Below, in pieces: positions 1-5,609 of a stretch of 7,725 nt of DNA. The translations under genes were made by a program, and so were the position numbers. The stretch is from Fidelibacterota bacterium (GTDB taxonomy: Bacteria > Fidelibacterota > UBA2242). The DNA lies in contig DPVY01000278.1 in NCBI GenBank assembly GCA_003527965.1, positions 1 to 7,725 of the forward strand. The letters are read 5' to 3'. Numbering within the stretch: position 1 is the first letter of the stretch; each line of letters opens with the position of its first letter. The notes beneath the pieces were generated by a model. That model was not told the DNA's origin. It made no database searches and saw nothing but the letters and a program-made list of their open reading frames with translations.

Positions 1-271
1 GCATACGTCGCGCCGAATCCTGAAAACGCCGGGCGTTTTCTTCTGGTCGGAAAAGCCAAATACGTCCGTCTTTGGAGCGCTGAGCCTTCATCCCTTCAAA
101 AATCTCCTGCCCGTAATGCAGACACACGGCGCCTTCATCAATCAATAACTTGTTTTCAGTCACCAATTTGCCCGAATCCCAGGCGCCGTCTTTCCAATAG
201 GCATGAAAACGATATGGAACATACCGATAACTAAAATCCAATTTACTCCATTCAGTCGTTTTTGGATTCAT
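1..271 (-). CDS. ilvE: Branched-chain amino acid aminotransferase, N-terminal part (cut by left edge)
   Basis: The reading frame is open from an ATG at 271-269 to the window edge and gives 90 residues (MNPKTTEWSKLDFSY...). It matches the N-terminus of fold-type IV PLP branched-chain aminotransferases: a W-K-D-G-x-W-D segment near residues 26-32, the block LHYGQEIFEGMKA near 52-64, and LFRPEENARRFQ near 73-84. These blocks are typical of the larger IlvE/BCAT class. The enzyme exchanges the amino group between glutamate and the 2-oxo acids of leucine, isoleucine and valine in the cytoplasm. The start is supported by AAGGAG (complement of 281-286) nine bases upstream. The PLP lysine lies outside the window. 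The gene diverges from the serine cluster, so the two do not share a transcript. Family assignment is confident; exact substrate preference is inferred. Confidence 0.9.
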   Translation of the reverse strand, partial: MNPKTTEWSKLDFSYRYVPYRFHAYWKDGAWDSGKLVTENKLLIDEGAVCLHYGQEIFEGMKAQRSKDGRIWLFRPEENARRFQDSARRM

Positions 272-470
272 GACTTTCCTCTCCTTATTAAATATTTTGG
301 ATCTATTTGTCAAATTGTGGCGCCTTTTGGCAGCCTGTTTTTCTTTCACATTTCTAATTGTCAAATCCCATGCCACCTCTGTTTTACAGATTGGTAATCG
401 ACGACAGAAAGAAAACCGGGCGTTGCAGATAATTATAAATATTTACTAATATATTTTTACTTTTGAGAAA

Positions 471-510
471 ACTATAAATCCTGCCGGAACCTGCGGGATA
501 GCCACTATAA
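471..510. repeat. Imperfect hairpin flanked by ACTATAA direct repeats
   Basis: ATCCTGC (478-484) can pair with GCGGGAT (493-499), seven pairs including one G-U, around an 8-base loop. The heptamer ACTATAA stands directly before the hairpin (471-477) and again shortly after it (504-510). The locally GC-rich stem is conspicuous in AT-rich surroundings. It may be an operator, an RNA structure or chance; no family match is claimed. Confidence 0.3.
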
Positions 511-594
511 CTTTCCTAAAACTGAAAATAGAACCCAAAGGCTTTTGCTGGAAATAAGAAAGAATCCATTATCTCTGTCTATTTGCCGATTCCG

Positions 595-623
595 TTGTAT
601 TTATCAATCGGACGGTTTATATT
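595..623 (+). promoter_or_regulatory. Candidate sigma70-type promoter for the serine cluster
   Basis: TTGTAT (595-600) and TATATT (618-623) are separated by 17 bases, a plausible -35/-10 pair. It would start transcription near 630, leaving a leader of about 150 bases before the aminotransferase start codon. The match is imperfect and the region is AT-rich, so a chance hit is quite possible. Confidence 0.3.
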
Positions 624-781
624 AACAACTTCAGTCATGGAAGCAATTAATTTTATAAAGAATGAAGTTAAAATCGGAGCTTTCAACTTAAATATATTAA
701 GAAATAAAAATTTGGTAGAGAAATTGCACACCATAACGATGAGGATATCTCTTTAACATAAATAAAATAACAGGAGGTCTT

Positions 782-1858
782 ATGTATAAAAAATTATTCA
801 TCCCGGGCCCGGTTGATGTTCGCCCGGAAGTTTTGAAAGCCATGTCGACGCCTATGATTGGTCACCGCACCAAAGATGCATCGGCGTTAGGAGAAAGAAT
901 CTGTAAAAATCTGCAGAAGGTATTTTTCACTGACAATCCGATTTTACTATCGACCTCTTCCGGCACCGGATTAATGGAAGGATCAATTCGTTCGCTCACA
1001 GCCAAAAGGGCTGTCGTCTTTTCCATCGGTGCCTTTGGTAACCGCTGGGCAAAACTGGCAAAATCGAATAACGTTCCCGTCGACAAAGTCGAAGCCGAAT
1101 GGGGTCAGCCGACTCTACCGGAAATTGTAGACGAATATCTCTCCACCGGTAAATACGATGTCTTCACCATCACTCATAACGAGACATCCACCGGCGTGAT
1201 GAATCCTGTTGAAGAAATTGCTGAAATTCGCAAAAAATACCCTGACGTTCTCTGGCTGATGGACGCCGTCTCATCTATGGCAGGCGTCAAAATTGATGTC
1301 GATAAGCTGGGCGTTGACCTCTGTATCACCAGCACCCAGAAGGCGCTGGGGCTCCCGCCGGGGCTATCGGTCTGTTCAATCAGTCAAAAAGCCATTGACC
1401 ATGGTCGTAAAGTGGAATTCCGCGGCACTTACCTCGACATTATCGACCTGTACGACTATATGCAGAAAAAAGCCTATCAATATCCGTCCACACCCTCTCT
1501 TTCACACATGTTTGCTCTGGACAAACAGCTCGATTACATTCTGAATGAAGAAGGATTAGAAAATCGTTACGCCCGCCACCTGGAGATGGCCGAAATCACC
1601 CGCGCCTGGGCTAATGAGCACTTCGAACAGTTTGCCGCCAAAGGGTATGAATCCAACACCCTGACTACCATTAAAAACACAAAAGGTATCTCGGTTGCCG
1701 ATTTAAATAAACGAATCGGTGAACTGGGCTACATGATCTCCAACGGCTATGGTGACCTGAAAGAAAAGACTTTTCGTATCGCTCATATGGCGGACCGGAC
1801 GGTGGATGTACTGAAAGAATTGTTGAGCGTTCTCGATGACGAAATTAAAAAAATGTAA
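782..1858 (+). CDS. Class V aminotransferase (serine-pyruvate/alanine-glyoxylate type), likely phosphoserine aminotransferase role
   Basis: A 358-residue fold-type I, class V PLP aminotransferase, full length for the family. The N-terminal PGPVDV motif (residues 9-14), the phosphate-binding STSSGTG (57-63), the cofactor-ring aspartate in LMDAVSS (D161), the Schiff-base lysine in TSTQKALGLPPG (K187) and the substrate carboxylate arginine in FRIAHM (R332) are all present. By sequence it resembles the serine-pyruvate/alanine-glyoxylate group, not classical SerC. Its place directly before serA suggests it transaminates 3-phosphohydroxypyruvate with glutamate, as proposed for similar pairs in other bacteria and archaea; that role is inferred from context. 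Alternatives are serine-glyoxylate, alanine-glyoxylate or aspartate transaminase. A strong AGGAGG (772-777) lies four bases before the ATG. Confidence 0.88.
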   Translation: MYKKLFIPGPVDVRPEVLKAMSTPMIGHRTKDASALGERICKNLQKVFFTDNPILLSTSSGTGLMEGSIRSLTAKRAVVFSIGAFGNRWAKLAKSNNVPVDKVEAEWGQPTLPEIVDEYLSTGKYDVFTITHNETSTGVMNPVEEIAEIRKKYPDVLWLMDAVSSMAGVKIDVDKLGVDLCITSTQKALGLPPGLSVCSISQKAIDHGRKVEFRGTYLDIIDLYDYMQKKAYQYPSTPSLSHMFALDKQLDYILNEEGLENRYARHLEMAEITRAWANEHFEQFAAKGYESNTLTTIKNTKGISVADLNKRIGELGYMISNGYGDLKEKTFRIAHMADRTVDVLKELLSVLDDEIKKM

Positions 1859-1865
1859 AAGATAA

Positions 1866-2024
1866 TTGCCACAAAGACACTAAGGCACAAAATATTTTTA
1901 TGGCTTATAAACCTCTATCAGAACGAGCAGAAGAAATCTCAAAAAAGGTTGTCGACGCTACTTATGTTGTCCATAAAAATTTAGGGCAAAGAATAATAAA
2001 TTAAACTTCGTGTCTTTGTGGCAA
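1866..2024. repeat. 19-bp inverted repeat pair enclosing a GxxExxY remnant
   Basis: TTGCCACAAAGACACTAAG (1866-1884) and the reverse complement of CTTCGTGTCTTTGTGGCAA (2006-2024) agree at 18 of 19 positions. The 121 bases between the arms are almost filled by the GxxExxY fragment. The layout resembles a small non-autonomous mobile element or its scar, inserted in the spacer between the aminotransferase and serA. No target-site duplication was identified. Repeats of the CACAAAGACAC type are, from general experience, common beside GxxExxY genes in environmental genomes. In the transcript the arms could form a long stable hairpin just before the serA ribosome binding site. Confidence 0.6.
1900..2004 (+). 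pseudogene. GxxExxY family protein, N-terminal remnant
   Basis: A 34-codon frame starts MAYKPLSERAEEISKKVVDA and continues TYVVHKNLGQ before ending in unrelated RIIN and a stop. It resembles the start of GxxExxY proteins, where a K-P-L-S-E..E-E-I segment is followed by a helix ending V-H-K-x-L-G and then the G-P-G-L-L-E-x-x-Y motif that names the family. The remnant breaks off exactly at that motif, so roughly three quarters of the usual protein of about 120-130 residues is gone. No ribosome binding site precedes the ATG. The family's function is unknown. It lies inside a 19-bp inverted repeat, consistent with a decayed insertion. A functional micropeptide cannot be excluded but is unlikely. 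Confidence 0.62.
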
Positions 2025-2043
2025 AAGCAAAGGAGAGAGTAAA

Positions 2044-2940
2044 ATGAAAGTATTAATCACCGACGGAATCAGCCCAAAAGGGCAGGAAATCCTGAAAGCA
2101 AACGGGATTGATTTTCATATTGAACATTATGAGCCGGCTGAACTTATTAAAGTTATCCCGGAATATGATGCCGTTCTTGTACGGTCTGCCACCAAGATCC
2201 CAAAAGAGGTCATCGACGCCGGTATTAATCTGAAATTTATCGCCCGTGGTGGCACCGGGATTGACAATATCGATCATCAATATGCTAAATCCTGCGGCAT
2301 TACCGTACTGAATACACCGGGCGCCAATTCCGCGTCCGTAGCCGAACTGGTTTTCGCTCATCTTTTTGCACTGGCGCGCTTCATCCCCCAGGCTAATATC
2401 ACCATGCGCAAGGGTGAATGGAATAAAAAAGCCTATAAAGGTCATGAACTGGCCGGCAAGACTCTCGGTATCATCGGTTTTGGTGTAATCGGAAAACTCA
2501 CTGCAAAAATAGCTCTGGGACTCGGCGTGAAAGTTATCGCCACTGACATTGCCGAAATTAAAACAAATCTCGATGTAACCATAAGCAATAAAGAAGATGT
2601 ATTCAGAAATTCTGATTTTATCAGTTTGCATGTTCCAAAAAAGAGTGAACCTTTGATCACCGCCAAAGAAATTGAAATGATGAAAGACGGGGTCTATATT
2701 ATCAATTGCGCCCGGGGTGGAGTAATTGATGAAAAAGATTTACTCGATGCCCTGAATTCGGGCAAAGTCGGCGGAGCCGGTCTGGATGTGTTCGCGGAAG
2801 AACCCACTCAAAACATGGATTTGGTTAATCATCCGAAAGTATCCGTAACTCCTCACATTGGCGCCAGCACAAAAGAAGCCCAGGACCGCATTGGAATTAT
2901 AATTGCCGAAAAACTTGTGGAAGCCTTTAAAAATCTGTAA
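2044..2940 (+). CDS. serA: D-3-phosphoglycerate dehydrogenase, short form without ACT domain
   Basis: A 298-residue D-isomer-specific 2-hydroxyacid dehydrogenase. The N-terminal substrate domain carries ARGGTGIDNID (67-77). The NAD-binding Rossmann motif G145-x-G147-xx-G150 is followed by D168 at the end of the second strand, which indicates NAD preference. The catalytic set is R224 (NCARGGVIDE), E253 (FAEEPT) and H271 (TPHIGAST). It oxidises 3-phosphoglycerate to 3-phosphohydroxypyruvate, the first committed step of serine synthesis. At about 300 residues it lacks the ACT or ASB regulatory domain of longer SerA forms, so serine feedback through that domain is not expected. AAAGGAG (2029-2035) lies eight bases before the ATG. 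A glyoxylate or hydroxypyruvate reductase role is possible, but the neighbouring aminotransferase favours SerA. Confidence 0.9.
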   Translation: MKVLITDGISPKGQEILKANGIDFHIEHYEPAELIKVIPEYDAVLVRSATKIPKEVIDAGINLKFIARGGTGIDNIDHQYAKSCGITVLNTPGANSASVAELVFAHLFALARFIPQANITMRKGEWNKKAYKGHELAGKTLGIIGFGVIGKLTAKIALGLGVKVIATDIAEIKTNLDVTISNKEDVFRNSDFISLHVPKKSEPLITAKEIEMMKDGVYIINCARGGVIDEKDLLDALNSGKVGGAGLDVFAEEPTQNMDLVNHPKVSVTPHIGASTKEAQDRIGIIIAEKLVEAFKNL

Positions 2941-2975
2941 TCTAAATTAGTGATTAATAACAGGAAAGGAAGAAA

Positions 2976-4223
2976 ATGGTCAAAATTAAAGGGTTAAAAG
3001 GAATTCGCCCACGAAGGGAATTAGCTGAGAAAATCGCCTCCCGTCCCTATGACGTCCTGAATTCAGAAGAAGCCCGCCTCGAAGCGGAGGGAAATCCCTA
3101 TTCCTTTCTGCATGTGGTCAAATCGGAAATTGATCTTCCGGAAGATACCGACCATTATGATGAAAAAGTGTATCTCAAAGCCGCCGAAAATCTGCAAGCC
3201 ATGATAAAGAATGGCTGGTTGATCCAGGATAAATCCGATTGCCTTTACGTCTATCGCCAAATAATGAATAGCCATGAACAATATGGTCTGGTCGGCAATG
3301 CTGCGGTTGAAGATTATCTCGAAGGTAAAATCCGTATTCACGAACTAACCCGCGAAGTGAAAGAACGCGACCGGATAAAGCATGTAAAATATACAAATGC
3401 CAACACAGGACCGGTCCTCCTGACTTATCCGGCTCGTAATGAGATTGATAGTATCGTTACGAAAATCACCGCGACTTCGCCGGAATACGATTTTACCGCC
3501 GATGACGGTATTCGGCATACAATCTGGGTTGTGGAAGAAGCGACAACAGTCAAATTACTGATAGATCAATTCAGTCAGATTCCTTTTACCTACGTTGCCG
3601 ATGGTCATCACCGTTCAAAATCAGCCGCCATGGTTGGTGAAATGCGCCGAAAAGAGAACCCAAATCATACCGGCGACGAGGAATATAACTGGTTTCTGAC
3701 GGTGTTGTTTCCCCACAATCAACTGAAAATCCTGGATTACAACCGCATCGTCAAAGATCTGAATGGCTTGAGCGAGCAGCAGTTCATTAATAAAATCAGT
3801 GAGAAATTCGATATCTCAAAGGTTTGCTGCCACGGTTCCGCTAAACCCCAAACGGCAAATACTTTCGGTATGTATCTCAACAATCAGTGGTATGTCCTCA
3901 AGGCGAAATCCGGTACTTTCAATCCCGAAGATCCCGTAGAGAGTCTGGATGTATCGATACTGACTAATAATATCCTCTCTCCCATTCTGGGAATTGGCGA
4001 TCTGCGCAAAGATGAACGCATCGACTTCATCGGTGGAATACGCGGGCTGAGCGAATTGGAAAAACGGGTTAATTCCGGTGAAATGGCGGTAGCCTTTGCC
4101 CTCTATCCCGTATCTATCGAACAATTAATGGCAATTGCCGATGCCGGCAAGATCATGCCGCCGAAAACCACCTGGTTCGAGCCGAAACTGCGCAGCGGGC
4201 TGGTGGTTCATTCACTAGATTAA
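2976..4223 (+). CDS. DUF1015 family protein (COG4198), in serine operon
   Basis: A 415-residue soluble protein of the DUF1015 family, full length. Family hallmarks are the N-terminal RPRRELAEKIASRPYDVL (11-28), the central YVADGHHRSKSAA (206-218) and the C-terminal IMPPKTTWFEPKLRSGLVVH (393-412). Its biochemical activity is not known to me. The D-G-H-H-R motif recalls the active-site motifs of ParB/sulfiredoxin-fold proteins, a group that includes the archaeal serine kinase SerK; this is a resemblance, not proof of homology. It starts 35 bases after serA with AAGGA (2966-2970) before the ATG, so co-transcription is likely. DUF1015 genes recur beside serA and class V aminotransferase genes in other bacteria, as I recall, suggesting a part in phosphoserine or serine metabolism. 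No membrane segment or signal peptide is seen. Confidence 0.85.
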   Translation: MVKIKGLKGIRPRRELAEKIASRPYDVLNSEEARLEAEGNPYSFLHVVKSEIDLPEDTDHYDEKVYLKAAENLQAMIKNGWLIQDKSDCLYVYRQIMNSHEQYGLVGNAAVEDYLEGKIRIHELTREVKERDRIKHVKYTNANTGPVLLTYPARNEIDSIVTKITATSPEYDFTADDGIRHTIWVVEEATTVKLLIDQFSQIPFTYVADGHHRSKSAAMVGEMRRKENPNHTGDEEYNWFLTVLFPHNQLKILDYNRIVKDLNGLSEQQFINKISEKFDISKVCCHGSAKPQTANTFGMYLNNQWYVLKAKSGTFNPEDPVESLDVSILTNNILSPILGIGDLRKDERIDFIGGIRGLSELEKRVNSGEMAVAFALYPVSIEQLMAIADAGKIMPPKTTWFEPKLRSGLVVHSLD

Positions 4224-4248
4224 ATTTTTGTGTGTGGGCTGTGATAAA

Positions 4249-4274
4249 AAGGGGCACAGATTTCTGTGCCCCTT
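4249..4274. terminator. Perfect 12-bp hairpin, bidirectional terminator between convergent units
   Basis: AAGGGGCACAGA (4249-4260) and TCTGTGCCCCTT (4263-4274) are exact reverse complements, with a 2-base loop (or 4 bases if the closing A-T pair opens). It begins 25 bases after the DUF1015 stop codon. Read leftward the stem runs into TTTTTATC, a good U-tract; read rightward the tail is CCATTTATTAATGG, poor in T. It should therefore stop leftward transcription well and may also end the serine cluster. Confidence 0.8.
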
Positions 4275-4299
4275 CCATTTATTAATGGTAAAACCGGGG

Positions 4300-4618
4300 T
4301 TATTTCAAATACAGCAGCTTCTCTCTGCACAAAACCTTTCGTCCCGATCTTACTATAAGAAAATACATGCCCGATCGCATCCGGAGTTCGTTTTGCAAGC
4401 GGTAGGCATAAACACCACTGGCTACATTCCGGTCGGCATAATTTGGTATCATCCCATATTACCATGTAAGAGCCTTGATTTACGGTCTTATTTTCTAAGG
4501 TTTTTACTCTTTGGCCAGGAATGAATAAATATGGAAATATAATCTTAATGGAATCGTCCCATATAGGAATCTCGATGAGATAAAAAATATCGAAACTGTC
4601 GAACCTGCTACTTGCACC
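4300..4618 (-). pseudogene. Frameshifted remnant of a FlgD-like/T9SS C-terminal sorting domain
   Basis: Read leftward, one frame (4618 to about 4443) gives GQRVKTLENKTVNQGSYMVI followed by WDDT. A second frame (about 4446 to 4300) continues YADRNVASGVYAYRLQ, later SGMYFLIVRSG, and ends REKLLYLK and a stop. Joined, they reproduce the plan of secretion-linked C-terminal domains of FCB bacteria: GQ.V.TL, then G.Y...WDG-like, then V-A-S-G-V-Y-x-Y-R-L, and a terminal K-x-x-L-Y-L-K. The frames join in the AAA run at 4442-4444, where removing one A would give WDDTNYADRNVASG. A stop at 4621-4619 cuts the upstream side, no start or body of the parent protein remains, and the segment just before GQRV is only weakly like the domain. 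The parent was probably an exported protein. An assembly error could explain the frameshift but not the missing N-terminus. Confidence 0.6.
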
Positions 4619-4642
4619 TTATAATCGAAAAACCGTTATTGC

Positions 4643-5551
4643 TTACTTTTGGGTAAGCGCGGCTCCACTACGATACCAGAAGGCGATAGAGAGGCTGACA
4701 AGATAAAGAAGCCCCAGCAGCAGCAATAACTTAAGCCAACGGACTTCCGCCACTGCGATAATGCTTTCGTAACACGTGCCGCCGGGGTTGATGACGACAT
4801 GATATGCTCCTATGGCCTGGGGCTGTTTCATCCCGATATGATAATATTTATCATTGACGCACAGATTAAATTGCCGGGTCTGATGATCAAAATCTTCAAG
4901 GATGAATGAACCGTCGGTTAGCGAAACCGAGTCGCCGAAACTCATAGCATAAACCCGATCGTCGATGTTGACTAAAAAAGTAAGCTTCTGCTCGTAGGCG
5001 CTTTGATAGAGTCGATAACGGTCAATGGCGTAGGGCTTGTTCACTGCCAATTGAACGGTATCCTGATTATTGATTAATAAGTGGCTGATGAACGCCCTGG
5101 GTGTGCGCTGATCAGGATGGCGCTGTATCTCGAATTGAAGCAACTTTATCCGCAGATTGTGTTTTTCGGAAATTGTACCGGTATAATCGGAAAATAGAAT
5201 TTCCTGACCTTCGCGGATTGTAATATTGAAGCGCCGGTTGCTGCTTTCTTCAACAGCGATAACGATAAAACAGAGCGCCAGCAACAGGTGCAGGATTTTC
5301 CTGATCGGGGTGTGAATACCATTGAAAAGGATACCGGTGATGATGAATAATGCTAATAATCCCCAGAGCGCGATATTGATTGCCGATCCGTAAAACCGAT
5401 CAAAATGTAAAACATGGGTCAATCTATTTGCAGCGCCGGGGTACTCGCCGGGTGGAAATTCACTGACTTGAGGAATAAATGTACTGACCGCCAGAAATAT
5501 CAGCAGGAAAAAAGTGATGACTTGAAAGGCTTTGAGACAGGTTTTTCGCAT
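4643..5551 (-). CDS. ResB-like (cytochrome c biogenesis) membrane protein, compact
   Basis: A 302-residue integral membrane protein with predicted helices near 8-27, 55-77, 84-101 and 271-293, and a hydrophilic domain of about 170 residues between the third and fourth. This is the ResB/Ccs1 layout: three N-terminal helices, a large extracytoplasmic domain and one C-terminal helix. The segment LAVNKPYAIDRYRLYQSAYE (168-187) matches the family's N-x-P-L...G-Y-x-x-Y-Q-S-x-Y block, and HFDRFYGSAINIALWGLLAL (49-68) fits the second-helix region. ResB works with CcsA/ResC to deliver haem to apocytochromes c; no CcsA-like gene is visible here. It is shorter than typical ResB. It starts 58 bases downstream of the reductive-dehalogenase-like gene on the same strand, with a weak GGA nine bases before the ATG. 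Family is fairly sure; a cytochrome c role in this context is not. Confidence 0.72.
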   Translation of the reverse strand: MRKTCLKAFQVITFFLLIFLAVSTFIPQVSEFPPGEYPGAANRLTHVLHFDRFYGSAINIALWGLLALFIITGILFNGIHTPIRKILHLLLALCFIVIAVEESSNRRFNITIREGQEILFSDYTGTISEKHNLRIKLLQFEIQRHPDQRTPRAFISHLLINNQDTVQLAVNKPYAIDRYRLYQSAYEQKLTFLVNIDDRVYAMSFGDSVSLTDGSFILEDFDHQTRQFNLCVNDKYYHIGMKQPQAIGAYHVVINPGGTCYESIIAVAEVRWLKLLLLLGLLYLVSLSIAFWYRSGAALTQK

Positions 5552-5609
5552 GATTGTGATTCCAATAATTACGATTAGCTCGGCATAAGGATTCCAACAA
5601 TGACATGAC

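Larger units (their letters stand above)
272..781. other. Divergent intergenic region between ilvE and the serine cluster
   Basis: About 510 AT-rich bases with no convincing gene. It must hold the promoters of both divergent units. Visible items are a candidate rightward promoter (595-623), an imperfect hairpin flanked by ACTATAA repeats (471-510), the Shine-Dalgarno sites of the two flanking genes, and a direct repeat TTGTCAAAT (about 307-315 and 358-366). No known riboswitch or T-box core sequence was recognised. The open frames here are short, lack ribosome binding sites and resemble no family I know. Confidence 0.6.

Noticed and set aside
285..313. Leftward TTGACA (complement of 308-313), 17-base spacer, TAATAA (complement of 285-290): a near-consensus promoter before ilvE.
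   Set aside because: Its -10 box overlaps the ilvE ribosome binding site AAGGAG, so transcription would begin within or after that site. The match is probably due to AT-rich sequence.
203..397. A 64-codon rightward open frame.
   Set aside because: Its first third is antisense to the ilvE start. It has no ribosome binding site, and its composition is that of translated AT-rich non-coding DNA.
637..756. A 39-codon frame (MEAINFIKNEVKIG...) between the candidate promoter and the aminotransferase, a possible leader peptide.
   Set aside because: It has no Shine-Dalgarno sequence, no serine-rich or other control run, and no recognised family. It is too short to separate from chance.
1866..2024. 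The inverted repeat as a transcription terminator after the aminotransferase gene.
   Set aside because: The loop of 121 bases is far too long and no T-run follows the right arm. Pairing with a GxxExxY fragment fits an insertion better.
4220..4524. Open frames on both strands over the terminator region (4228-4524 rightward, 4220-4465 leftward).
   Set aside because: They run through the terminator hairpin. The leftward one is partly a frame of the sorting-domain remnant and then reads out of frame; the rightward one is its antisense shadow.
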